Assembly (NCBI GenBank): GCA_030145245.1
Contig: JAQYWC010000026.1
Location: 1 to 48,798, forward strand
Length of the DNA stretch: 48,798 bases
Origin: Desulfobacterium sp.
GTDB taxonomy: Bacteria; Desulfobacterota; Desulfobacteria; Desulfobacterales; Desulfobacteraceae
Reading direction: 5' to 3'
Made by a program: the position numbers and the translations under genes. How positions within the stretch are numbered: the first letter of the stretch is position 1; each line of letters opens with the position of its first letter. A model generated the notes under the pieces. It saw nothing but the letters and a program-made list of their open reading frames with translations, had not been told where the DNA came from and made no database searches. Below, one piece after another: positions 32,914 to 41,746 of the stretch.

Positions 32914-33112
32914 TCACTCCTTAAGTCTAAGCCTTTAAGATTTAAATGTTTCTAAAGCATGTGCCGGGTACGTCCGTTCGGATGCGCCCATCTGTACTAA
33001 ATAGATTCATGATATCAACTAGAACCGTCATTCTATATAGCGCCTCATGATTTAAATGTCAAAACCAAACCGTTATTTAAAAACAGGGGCTGCTTACATT
33101 GCATTCTGAACC

Positions 33113-33880
33113 CTAGTTGTCCGGGTGGATAACAAAGCCCAGTTCCTCCAGCAAAGGTGCCATTTGCCATTCAAATATTTTAACCCCTGAAAAATCCAGC
33201 GCTCTGATATCGACACCGCTTATTTCCGCATTCCTCATATCTGCTTTAAAAATAGATAATCCCTCATACTGGCTTGGCGCAAATATGGTATTGGCAAGCT
33301 TGGCCCCCTCCAGATTCACCCGTGTTAAAATCACAGACACAAGTTTACTCTCTGATAAATCACACTTTTCTAAATAGACGCCCTCAAAATCCGAATATTT
33401 AAAATTTGTCTTTGTCAGCCGGGCTGAACTGAATACCACCGTCCGGCTGACAACGTTCACAAAATCAGCATGCTCAAAATTGCACCCCTGGGCCTGGCAG
33501 TCATTGATGGTAATATCGAATACTTCGGAGCGGGTAAAATTACCCATTGAGATGTCACAGCGTTGAAACTCAGTTCTCCTCAAATCCGCCCGGTAAAAAT
33601 CACATCCTTTCTGATGCTCTTTTTCATAAAAGGTACATCCCTCAAAAAAACCGTCCTGTATGTTTGCATTGGAAAAATCACAATCCAAAATATTGCAGTT
33701 TTCAAGGCGCAGGCCATCCAGGTTTGCATTCGAAAAGTCAGAACCTGACAGGGTACAATCCTTAAACGTAAGCCCTTGCTGAAATTCATGCTGCCAGTCT
33801 AAATCAATGAATTTTCTGTTTCGGATCAACTTTGATTCGGTCGTGTCTAATATATTTTCCCCAGGTATTGTCAAAGGCAT
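33113..33880 (-). CDS. Pentapeptide-repeat protein, Qnr/McbG-like
   Basis: 255 residues, mostly A(D/N)Lxx repeats: CTLSGSDFSNANLDGLRLEN, CDFYRADLRRTEFQRCD, NFEHADFVNV. The C-terminus FSGVKIFEWQMAPLLEELGF resembles the terminal helix of Qnr-type gyrase-protecting proteins. These mimic DNA shape and protect topoisomerases, but chromosomal homologues often have other roles. GGAGATCCT precedes the ATG. Confidence 0.88.
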   Translation of the reverse strand: MPLTIPGENILDTTESKLIRNRKFIDLDWQHEFQQGLTFKDCTLSGSDFSNANLDGLRLENCNILDCDFSNANIQDGFFEGCTFYEKEHQKGCDFYRADLRRTEFQRCDISMGNFTRSEVFDITINDCQAQGCNFEHADFVNVVSRTVVFSSARLTKTNFKYSDFEGVYLEKCDLSESKLVSVILTRVNLEGAKLANTIFAPSQYEGLSIFKADMRNAEISGVDIRALDFSGVKIFEWQMAPLLEELGFVIHPDN

Positions 33881-34029
33881 AGGATCTCCGTGTCTGTTGT
33901 TTGGGATTGAATCTCAGGCATTGTTAACGTCATGCAGGAATGCGTTCCGCAAGGGGCCGGTTTTTTATTACATGCCGCTTGGGGAGCTGTGGGGGGGTAG
34001 GGGCTGTGCAGCTATTGTGCAGATGCGCT

Positions 34030-34287
34030 TCAGCGATATACCTTTTTGCGATGGCCAACCGTAACAACCCATACGGTAAGCTCTTCATCCTGAATGGAAT
34101 AGATAATACGATATCGTCCTTGCCTGAACCGGTATCTTTCCTGACCACTCAGTTGTTTACATCCTGATTGGCGTGGATTTTCACCGAGAGATTCAATGCA
34201 TTCAAGGATTTTTTTTAAGTCTTTATCCGGAATCGATTTAAAATCTTTCCAAACCGATCTCTTGAAAAAGATTTCATATTCGGCCAT
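34030..34287 (-). CDS. RelE/ParE-family toxin
   Basis: 85 residues: YEIFFKRSVWKDFKSIPDKD, then SGQERYRFRQGRYRIIYSIQ and VVTVGHRKKVYR, the RelE fold with basic C-terminal residues used for mRNA cleavage. The start overlaps the antitoxin gene by 14 bases, giving translational coupling. Presumably silenced by the antitoxin. Confidence 0.92.
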   Translation of the reverse strand: MAEYEIFFKRSVWKDFKSIPDKDLKKILECIESLGENPRQSGCKQLSGQERYRFRQGRYRIIYSIQDEELTVWVVTVGHRKKVYR

Positions 34288-34507
34288 CTTTTTTTAGCCT
34301 TTTGACCATTTGTTCATAGCTGATCAGAGGCTCGTCAGCCCTTTCTTCAAACGCAGCGAGATCCTCTGCGTCCTCTGCAAGAGCTTCTTTTACAGCTTCA
34401 TTAATTATTTCCGACATTGAACGAGATGTTTCAAGGGCTTTAATTCGTAATGCCTGATGAAGGGCTGGATCTAAGTATATGGTTGAGCGTTTTGATAAAG
34501 TTGTCAT
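34274..34507 (-). CDS. Ribbon-helix-helix antitoxin
   Basis: 77 residues. The N-terminal RHH DNA-binding domain (TTLSKRSTIYLDPALHQALR, ETSRSMSEIINEAV) is followed by an acidic toxin-binding tail (YEQMVKRLKKDG). The ATG at 34507 is chosen for GGAGGTGA five bases away. First gene of the toxin-antitoxin operon, probably autoregulated through the palindrome at 34551-34566. Confidence 0.92.
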   Translation of the reverse strand: MTTLSKRSTIYLDPALHQALRIKALETSRSMSEIINEAVKEALAEDAEDLAAFEERADEPLISYEQMVKRLKKDGRI

Positions 34508-34550
34508 TATTTCACCTCCCAATTATCCAATCTGTAACATCGTAACACCA

Positions 34551-34566
34551 TGACGTTTTAACGTCA
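34551..34566. promoter_or_regulatory. Palindromic operator candidate of the toxin-antitoxin operon
   Basis: TGACGTT-TT-AACGTCA, a perfect inverted repeat 44 bp upstream of the antitoxin start, well placed for an RHH repressor. It also lies about 145 bp upstream of the divergent DbpA gene. Confidence 0.6.
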
Positions 34567-34710
34567 ATCTCAGAAAGCGAATTTCATAAATAGTTGGCTT
34601 TTATTGTGAATTTGTGGTTTCCTGCGGGGTTTGTTACACAGGCACCAAAGGGTGCGATAAAAAAATAAAAGGCCTTGCAGGGTCTTAAATTCAATATAAA
34701 GAAGGTTTCC

Positions 34711-36087
34711 ATGAGCGCTTTTTCGACCTTACCGTTAACCAAATCAATGATCGATAACCTGGGGACCATGGGGTACCACAAGATGACTCCGGTCCAGGCC
34801 GGGAGTTTGCCCCATGTGCTGAAGGGGGAGGACCTGCTGGCCCAGGCCAAGACCGGAAGCGGTAAGACGGCGGCGTTTGGCATCGGCTTGTTGCACAACC
34901 TGAACGTGAAGCGTTTCAGGGTCCAGGCCCTGGTGATGTGTCCGACCCGGGAGCTGGCCGAGCAGGTGGCGGGCGAATTGCGGCGCATTGCCCGGTTCAA
35001 GCACAACATCAAGATTGTGACCATCTGCGGCGGGGTGCCCTTCCTGCCCCAGCAGATCTCCCTGGAGCACCAGGCCCATATCGTGGTGGGGACCCCCGGG
35101 CGCATTGAGCAGCATTTGAGCCGTGGGACCATGAATCTGGATAACGTCACCACCCTTGTTCTGGATGAGGCGGACCGGATGCTGGACGTTGGCTTTGCCG
35201 ACAGCATTGAGGCGATCATGGGGTATGTGCCCAAGCATCGCCAGACCCTTCTGTTTTCCGCCACGTTTCCAGAGCAGATCCTTGGGCTGAGCACCCGGTT
35301 TCAGAAAAACGCCCATCGGGTGGTGGTGGATGTTGAGCACGAAGAAAACGTCATTCGCCAGCACTTCTACGAATCCGACTGGGAGGCCAAGGACGATCTT
35401 GTGGTCCGGATTCTGGAGCGGCATAAGCCTGCATCAACGCTGATCTTCTGCAACACCAAGCTCCAGTGCAAGTCGCTAACAACCTCCCTTTGGACAAAGG
35501 GTTTTTCAGCCATATCCATCCACGGCGACCTTGAGCAGAAGGAGCGGACCGAAGTGCTGGTGCGCTTTTCCAACGGCAGCTGTCCCATTCTCATTGCCAC
35601 GGACGTGGCGGCCAGGGGTCTTGATATCACAGGCCTCAGCGCGGTGATCAACTTTGATCTTCCCTTTGAGCCGGAGGTGTATGTCCACCGCATCGGCCGG
35701 ACTGGCCGGGCTGGGAAAGAGGGCATGGCCTTTTCCCTGATGACCCCCAAGGAGCGGTTCCGGATGGAAGAGATCAACACCATTATGGGCACTTCTTTTG
35801 AGGTGTCGGATGTGGAGGCGCTTGAGCCCTCCATCGAAGAGGACGCCGTCGTTCCCATGGTGACCCTCTCCATCAACGGTGGCCGCAAGAGCAAGCTCAG
35901 GCCCGGAGATATTCTGGGGGCCCTGACCAAGGATGGGGGGCTTGCCGGAACCAGTGTGGGCAAGATCAACTGTTTTGATTACTACTCCTACGTTGCCATT
36001 GAACGCTCAGTAGCCGATAAGGCGGAAAAAGCGCTCTCCACAAAGAAGATCAAGGGACGGCACTTCATTATTCACAGGCACGAATAA
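34711..36087 (+). CDS. dbpA: ATP-dependent RNA helicase DbpA
   Basis: 458 residues, close to the E. coli protein. Motifs: Q-motif MTPVQAGSLP, motif I AKTGSGKT at 46-53, PTRELAEQ, TPGRIEQH, DEAD in LVLDEADRML, SATFPEQ, then the C-terminal helicase lobe with ATDVAARGLDI and HRIGRTGRAGKEG. The last ~75 residues (LSINGGRKSKLRPGDILGAL, KIKGRHFIIHRHE) are the DbpA RNA-binding domain that recognises helix 92 of 23S rRNA. It acts in large-subunit assembly. The ATG at 34711 follows GAAGG; an in-frame start at 34675 precedes the family's start. Confidence 0.95.
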   Translation: MSAFSTLPLTKSMIDNLGTMGYHKMTPVQAGSLPHVLKGEDLLAQAKTGSGKTAAFGIGLLHNLNVKRFRVQALVMCPTRELAEQVAGELRRIARFKHNIKIVTICGGVPFLPQQISLEHQAHIVVGTPGRIEQHLSRGTMNLDNVTTLVLDEADRMLDVGFADSIEAIMGYVPKHRQTLLFSATFPEQILGLSTRFQKNAHRVVVDVEHEENVIRQHFYESDWEAKDDLVVRILERHKPASTLIFCNTKLQCKSLTTSLWTKGFSAISIHGDLEQKERTEVLVRFSNGSCPILIATDVAARGLDITGLSAVINFDLPFEPEVYVHRIGRTGRAGKEGMAFSLMTPKERFRMEEINTIMGTSFEVSDVEALEPSIEEDAVVPMVTLSINGGRKSKLRPGDILGALTKDGGLAGTSVGKINCFDYYSYVAIERSVADKAEKALSTKKIKGRHFIIHRHE

Positions 36088-36153
36088 GGAACCGGCTGAC
36101 GGCGAGTGGTGAATGGAACAAAAGAGAAAAAGAAACAGTTGGATTATTGCGCA

Positions 36154-38397
36154 ATGAATGAAAAGTTTGAATTACTGGCACCGGGTGGAGATGTTGATTC
36201 CATAAAAGCGGCAATTGTGGCAGGAGCGGATGCCATATACTGCGGTCTGAACAAGTTTAACGCCAGAAACCGGGCAACAAATATAGAATTTGAAGATCTG
36301 ATCGGCGTTTTAAAACTTGCCCATAAGAACAGTTGCAAAGTATTCCTAACCCTGAATATCATTATTCTCGACTGTGAAATTACGGCTCTTATCGGGCTGC
36401 TGAATAAAGTTGTGAATACAGGGATCGATGGCATCATTGTTCAGGACCTGGGGCTGTTTTATCTGTTGTCTGAGTATTTCAAAGATCTTGAGGTCCATGC
36501 ATCCACCCAATGCACCACCCATAATAACGGTCAGATAAGTTTTTTAAATAAACTTGCTGCGACCCGGGTGAATCTCTCAAGGGAGTTAAATATTGATGAG
36601 ATAAAAGATCTGACCCAAACCGCCCATGAACATAATATCTCAACTGAAGTCTTTGTCCATGGTTCCTATTGTATCGCGTTTTCAGGGCTTTGCTATATCA
36701 GTTCCATCCTTGGCGGGAACTCCGGAAACCGGGGCAGGTGCAGTCAGCCCTGCAGGGACCGATACCTGACCACCCCTGCCGGTAACGATTTTCCCCTTAA
36801 TATGAAAGATAATTCAGCCTACTTTGACCTGAAAGAACTGTCTGACGCCGGCGTTGACTCCCTGAAGATTGAAGGAAGAATAAAGAAGTTCCATTATGTC
36901 TATACCGTGGTACGCTGCTGGAAGAAACAGATCCTCAGTTTGTATAACCATGATGGGCAGAGTCATGACAACAGGGGGCTGTATACGGTCTTTAACCGGG
37001 ATTTTTCAAACGGCTATTTAAAGGGAGATATCAATAAAGAGATGTTTATTGATAATCCCCGGGATCATTCAGCGACCCATCTTTTTGAGATAAAAGGGCA
37101 TACTGCTGCTGAGGATATCCAGGAAGTCAAAAAAGAGCTGTATGATGAAAAAACAGAGATCATAACGACGGTCAGAGACAAAATCAAAGACCTGAGCGTC
37201 TCACAAAGCGCTTTACTCATAAGTATCTCCGGAGAACTCAACGCTCCGTTAAAAGTGTCTGTGACAACGCCGGACAGATCATTTGAGGTGCTTTCGGAAA
37301 CAAACCTCATCAATGCCGACAGATATACCCTTGACTATCACAGCATCGAAAAAAGGTTCCGCTGCCTGAGCAATAGCGAATATTACATTGAGCATATAGA
37401 ATTGGAAAACCTTCAAAAAGATCTTTTTATACCGTTTCATGAGCTTTCTGTAATGAAAAACAGAATTTCATTCCTCTTAAACGGCTCAAAAGAGATCATT
37501 GCCCCCATTGAAGTGCCCACCTTAAAGAGAAAAAGCAGATCAAAAATCAAACCCGCTCTTTCCGTATTGATCTCCTCTCCAAAGGATCTACATCTTTGTG
37601 ATACCACTTCAGCAGATATCTATTATAAGCTCCCGGATTGCCTGAATCATAGGAAGTCCGAACTGATCGCTCTTTTTCTGGAAAATAAGAAAATAATCCC
37701 TTGGTTTCCATCTGTTCTGATCGGGGAAAACTATACTGCGGCAGTGGAGTTCCTGGAGCAGGTGCAACCGGAACGTATTGTAACAAACAACACCGGAATC
37801 GCTTTCAAAGCCTATGAGAACGGCATCCCCTGGATCGCAGGCCCGTACCTGAACACCACCAACTCTTTCAGCCTCTTGGCCATGAAAGAAAAGTTTAACT
37901 GTTGTGGTTCATTTATTTCAAATGAGATCAACCGGAAACAGATAAAAAAAATGGTCACGCCGGATGATTTCCAGCTGTACTACAGCATCTATCATCCGAT
38001 TCTGCTCCTGACCACCCGGCAATGCCTGTTTCACCAGACCATCGGGTGTGACAAAACCAGGGTTGATGACCAATGTCTTCAAGGGTGTAATAAATCCGCC
38101 TCAATTACTAATCTGAAAGAGGTGTCCCTTAGAATTGATAAGAAAAAGGGGGACTATCATTCCATGTATAATGATACCAACTTCCTGAATACCGATATCA
38201 TCACAGATCTGCCGGATCTCTTCTCCGGATTTTTCATTGATTTAAGGGATATTAACACCGAAACTAAAATCGAGACGGATAAAACCGGAGTAGTACAGCT
38301 GTTTGAAAACCTTCTGAATGGAACTCCCGGTTCCGAAATGGAGCTCAACCAAATGATTCACCCCTCAACCAACACCCAATATAAAAAAGGACTTTGA
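36154..38397 (+). CDS. U32-family protein, RlhA-like
   Basis: About 747 residues. The N-terminal half is U32: FELLAPGGDVDSIKAAIVAG, GADAIYCGLNKFNARNRATN, HASTQCTTHNNGQ, and the Cys cluster SGLCYISSILGGNSGNRGRC with SQPCRD; SLKIEGRIKKFHYV follows. E. coli RlhA, a long U32 protein, is needed for hydroxylation of 23S C2501. The C-terminal half has more Cys (TTRQCLFHQTIGCDKTRVDD). The start at ATG 36154 is where the family sequence begins; it lacks a strong ribosome-binding site, and a GTG at 36106 also fits. It follows DbpA by 66 bp, probably in one transcript. Confidence 0.88.
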   Translation: MNEKFELLAPGGDVDSIKAAIVAGADAIYCGLNKFNARNRATNIEFEDLIGVLKLAHKNSCKVFLTLNIIILDCEITALIGLLNKVVNTGIDGIIVQDLGLFYLLSEYFKDLEVHASTQCTTHNNGQISFLNKLAATRVNLSRELNIDEIKDLTQTAHEHNISTEVFVHGSYCIAFSGLCYISSILGGNSGNRGRCSQPCRDRYLTTPAGNDFPLNMKDNSAYFDLKELSDAGVDSLKIEGRIKKFHYVYTVVRCWKKQILSLYNHDGQSHDNRGLYTVFNRDFSNGYLKGDINKEMFIDNPRDHSATHLFEIKGHTAAEDIQEVKKELYDEKTEIITTVRDKIKDLSVSQSALLISISGELNAPLKVSVTTPDRSFEVLSETNLINADRYTLDYHSIEKRFRCLSNSEYYIEHIELENLQKDLFIPFHELSVMKNRISFLLNGSKEIIAPIEVPTLKRKSRSKIKPALSVLISSPKDLHLCDTTSADIYYKLPDCLNHRKSELIALFLENKKIIPWFPSVLIGENYTAAVEFLEQVQPERIVTNNTGIAFKAYENGIPWIAGPYLNTTNSFSLLAMKEKFNCCGSFISNEINRKQIKKMVTPDDFQLYYSIYHPILLLTTRQCLFHQTIGCDKTRVDDQCLQGCNKSASITNLKEVSLRIDKKKGDYHSMYNDTNFLNTDIITDLPDLFSGFFIDLRDINTETKIETDKTGVVQLFENLLNGTPGSEMELNQMIHPSTNTQYKKGL

Positions 38398-38569
38398 TCT
38401 TTTTTATACTTTTCTTGACAAAAAATAACTTCTTATCCTATTATCCCGCTCCGCTGACAAGGATCTCCTGCGAGAGAGCCCTGCCGGCGTACGCCGTGGA
38501 TAAATGGCACTGGCGTTTGTAACAAGTTGCAACAGAATAGACTTACTTTTTAGAATAACGAGGTTTGAT

Positions 38570-38713
38570 ATGGCTTCTCTTGGCGGGGGATCAATAAAAA
38601 TGGGAATAGGCAGGTTGCCGGGGTTCTGGCATCTGGAGCCGGAATACCGGGATGCGGGTTTGGAACGCTTGGAAGAGGTGTTCTTTTTCCATGGCGAGGA
38701 GAGTGCTCGATGA
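38570..38713 (+). pseudogene. Short frame before the LPS-kinase-like gene, possible truncated paralogue
   Basis: A 47-residue frame whose TGA stop overlaps the next ATG (ATGA). Its end, LEPEYRDAGLERLEEVFFFH, resembles the N-terminus of InaA/LPS-kinase proteins, so it may be what is left of a tandem first copy. GAGG lies before its ATG. It may instead be a small leader that couples translation. Confidence 0.4.
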
Positions 38714-39504
38714 AGCGATATGTTTCCGAAGATTGGGCACCCCTTTTACGCGAGCGGGGACTTGATTCCCTCGACGCGTTCTGGCAACTCGAGCTTACTG
38801 CGGTGGATGAGCCCAACAGGGGCAGGGGCGGCATCAGCGAGGTCAGCCGCATGGTCCTGGTCGTGAACGAGGGGGAGGAGAAAGTCCTCATGGTGAAGCG
38901 GCAGCAGAACTATTTCAGCCGCACCCTCCTTCACCCGATCCGGGGAATTCCCACCTTTGAAAAAGAGGTGGGCAATGCCCTCCGCTATAAGAAGCTCGAT
39001 ATCCCCGCCATCGAGCCGGTGTTTTTCGAACGGATCCGCCATCCCGAGGGGGAGCGGGCGGTGCTGGTCACCGAGTATCTTGACGGGTACATCTCCCTGG
39101 ATGAGCTGGTGAACGAGTGGAAGGATGCGGGCTGGCCCTCCCATGCCCGGCGCAGTCGGATAATGAAGGCGGTGGCCCAGGCGGTCCGGAAGATCCACCA
39201 GGGCGGGCTGATGCACAACTGCCTCTATCCCAAGCATATCTTTGTCAAGGATACGGGGGAGGAGGTCCTGGTGCGGTTCATCGATCTTGAGAAAAACAAG
39301 TGGTTCCCCCTGGGGTGCCGTCGGGTGATAAAGGATCTGGCGACCCTGAACCGGCGGTCTGCGGACTGGGGCCGGACCGATCGCCTGCGGTTTCTCAGGC
39401 ATTATCTTGGGACCGATTTGAAGGACTCAAGATTCAGGAAGATCTTCTGGAAGATCGCCCGAAAGACCCGAAAAAAGCCCCAGTCTCGCCTCGCCCGGGG
39501 ATAA
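38710..39504 (+). CDS. Lipopolysaccharide kinase InaA-family protein
   Basis: 264 residues. A kinase-like fold: VLMVKRQQNYFSRTLLHPIR (Lys of lobe 1), AVLVTEYLDGYISLDELV hinge, GLMHNCLYPKHIFV (catalytic-loop equivalent, with Cys where many relatives have Asp) and VRFIDLEKNKWF (metal-binding Asp). It resembles WaaP/InaA-type enzymes that phosphorylate LPS core heptose, at the cytoplasmic face. GGAGAG precedes the ATG. A 12-bp hairpin follows. Confidence 0.88.
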   Translation: MKRYVSEDWAPLLRERGLDSLDAFWQLELTAVDEPNRGRGGISEVSRMVLVVNEGEEKVLMVKRQQNYFSRTLLHPIRGIPTFEKEVGNALRYKKLDIPAIEPVFFERIRHPEGERAVLVTEYLDGYISLDELVNEWKDAGWPSHARRSRIMKAVAQAVRKIHQGGLMHNCLYPKHIFVKDTGEEVLVRFIDLEKNKWFPLGCRRVIKDLATLNRRSADWGRTDRLRFLRHYLGTDLKDSRFRKIFWKIARKTRKKPQSRLARG

Positions 39505-39525
39505 TGAGAGAAGAGGCCGATATCC

Positions 39526-39555
39526 GGCCCGGACACAAAACGCTGTGTCCGGGCC
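39526..39555 (+). terminator. 12-bp perfect hairpin after the LPS-kinase-like gene
   Basis: GGCCCGGACACA (39526-39537) pairs with TGTGTCCGGGCC (39544-39555), loop AAACGC. It resembles the hairpin at 43952. No T-run. Confidence 0.75.
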
Positions 39556-39789
39556 TATGCTCTACAGCGGCAAGTAACCCACCCTGGAACGTTCTATCCT
39601 GTTTAAAGTACTTTACTCAAGTCTAACGACCACAAAAGTCCGTTGGTCTTTTTCGCTTATCATGGGTCTTCAACCACACGGTTTTGTCCTGCAATCCCCA
39701 GCGCCTTTCTTGTTTTGATAAAGAGCTCCAAAATCGCCAATATTTAATATCAATACCGGCTGGGCACCCCTTTTGCGCGATCGGGGGGC

Positions 39790-41262
39790 TTATCTTTCAG
39801 GCTGGCCTCCGCTCCAGTCAAAGGGCCGGGCGCACATGCAATAGGCAATATAATATTTATAAATATTGCTCACGTATTGAACGGTTTCACGTCCGATCCG
39901 CTTGGCTGCCACCACTTCCACGTTCTTGAACCAGACGGTGGGATCAAGCCCCATCTCCTTTGCTTCCTTCCTCAGGTTGGCGACCCTTCGGGGACCGGCA
40001 TTGTAGGAGGCCAGTGCCAGGAAAAGACGGTTGATTGTATCAATTTTTGGATCATTAAAATACCGGTCCATCAGAAACCGAAGATATTTAGTACCGGCAT
40101 GAATATTTCCGTCCTTGGTTTCAATGTCCGGGATATTGATGTTCCTGTCCCTGGCCGTGGACGGCAGCACTTGCATCACCCCAATGGCTCCCGTCCTGCT
40201 TCGTTTGCTTTGGTCTATCCCGGACTCCTGGTAGGCAAGGGCGGCCAGCAGCATCCAGTCAAAATTATACTGGGCGGCATATTTCCGGAACAGCGGCTTG
40301 GCAGCTTCATACCGTTTTCGCTCCGCGCCCCCCTGATTGTTTTTGACATACGTTGTCTTATCCAGATACCGCTTGAACAGGATATTTCCGTGCAACGTCC
40401 CTTTTCTGTGCTGTTTAACAAATTCGTTAACTTCTGCGGTCAAAGACGGGGTGTTCTTACGGATGGCCCATGCAATGCTTGCGTCTTTCCTGAATGAGAT
40501 ATCCGGGTGCAGGGTGATATTTTCAAAAATCTGTGCCCAAAACTTTCCTTTGTGACGGTCAACAACCGTGCAGGGAATATAGCCGGCATTTACCATCTCC
40601 AGCAGGTCCTCATCCTCAAGGCTTTCACCCATCTCAATCAGTTTAATTCTGCTCTTGCCTGGAAGCGGTCGGTTAAAGCTGACAAGGCTCTCATAGTAAC
40701 TGCTCGATTCCCTGATATGAACGGCCTTACCGGCTAAATCGGAAACAGACTGTATACCGGTTTCCCCCGGCCCGGTGACCAGGATCTCACTGACATCCGT
40801 GCCCAGAGGATAAGAAAAATCGACCTGTTTCAAGCGATCTTTGGTGATTGTAAGGTTGCCGGCGGCAATTTCCCCCAACCCCCGGTTCAGATGCGAGATC
40901 AGTTTGTCCCTGGGTGTGGGGATGATCAGGATATGGATTTCCATATGGCGGGTTTTGTATTTGGAGTTTAATCGTTTTTCAAACAGCTTAAGCAGATCAT
41001 AGGTTCCGCCCCTGGGGGTTGCCCCGTCAAAGAAAAAAAAGGTTTTGCTGTAAGGGACCAGTGCACGGATCACCCGGGTGCCAGCTTTTACGTCAAAATC
41101 CGCGTCCAATTTCCTGAGGAATTGCTTCTGGGTCGCCTTATTCATAATCTCTACCCCGAGGACAGTACCCGGCAGGCAGGCGCCTGAGAGAACGACTAAA
41201 ATCCACAGGCATACCCCCTTTATCACCAGGGCGTTCTTTTCAACCATTTTTTTATTCCTCAT
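39790..41262 (-). CDS. MltF-like lytic transglycosylase with family-3 binding domain
   Basis: 490 residues. A signal peptide (LWILVVLSGACLPGTVLG region) leads into a solute-binding-type domain (~70-300: GTYDLLKLFEKRLNSKY, PTPRDKLISHLNRGLGEIAA) and then an SLT domain with catalytic Glu in ALAYQESGIDQSKRSRTGAI, GVMQVLPSTA, AGTKYLRFLMDRYF and ALASYNAGPRRVANLRKEA. MltF-type enzymes cleave peptidoglycan at the cell envelope. The strong AGGAGGTCACC places the start at 41262. Confidence 0.93.
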   Translation of the reverse strand: MRNKKMVEKNALVIKGVCLWILVVLSGACLPGTVLGVEIMNKATQKQFLRKLDADFDVKAGTRVIRALVPYSKTFFFFDGATPRGGTYDLLKLFEKRLNSKYKTRHMEIHILIIPTPRDKLISHLNRGLGEIAAGNLTITKDRLKQVDFSYPLGTDVSEILVTGPGETGIQSVSDLAGKAVHIRESSSYYESLVSFNRPLPGKSRIKLIEMGESLEDEDLLEMVNAGYIPCTVVDRHKGKFWAQIFENITLHPDISFRKDASIAWAIRKNTPSLTAEVNEFVKQHRKGTLHGNILFKRYLDKTTYVKNNQGGAERKRYEAAKPLFRKYAAQYNFDWMLLAALAYQESGIDQSKRSRTGAIGVMQVLPSTARDRNINIPDIETKDGNIHAGTKYLRFLMDRYFNDPKIDTINRLFLALASYNAGPRRVANLRKEAKEMGLDPTVWFKNVEVVAAKRIGRETVQYVSNIYKYYIAYCMCARPFDWSGGQPER

Positions 41263-41746
41263 CTGGTGACCTCCTGCCCGGTGCTGGGGGGCTTGATTGT
41301 TACGCCAACTTTATTCATGAATAATCATTCATTAGCTTGTTCTTGTAAACATGCGGATGTTACATGATTGGCTCGATGATTGACAGAGGAAAATCTAAGG
41401 GCCTTGAAGACGCCGGACTGGTCTTTCAGCCGCTTCCAACTTGTCCGGCATAGATAAGGAAACATGGCCTGGGGGGAAGTTCTATCACAGCTTTTTACAC
41501 ACTGTAAAAACACCTGACAGATGCTGGCAGACCCAAAGTGAGGCTTCTGCCATACAGGGCTCTGGGTGTCCCGCTATTCCACATGATTATGCAATATTAC
41601 GTTTTGAGAAATCAGGCACATGATTTGCTAATCGTTCTATCTGAAGGATTTTCATTTTAGCTTGGATCGACACCTTAACATGGTGTCAAAACCGGATGGG
41701 AATCAGATAGCAAACAACCATAAAAAGAACAGCAGGGAAAGACCTT
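41263..41746. other. Intergenic region with a 14-bp palindrome
   Basis: A 484-bp divergent region between the transglycosylase and acyl-CoA synthetase copy 3. TTATTCATGAATAA at 41311-41324 is a perfect palindrome 50 bp upstream of the transglycosylase start and may be an operator. No gene or strong hairpin is supported in the rest. Confidence 0.55.

Noticed and set aside
38379-38408. AT-rich inverted repeat after the U32 gene as a terminator
   Set aside because: The stem is almost all A-T pairs with a mismatch, so I do not count it as an intrinsic terminator.
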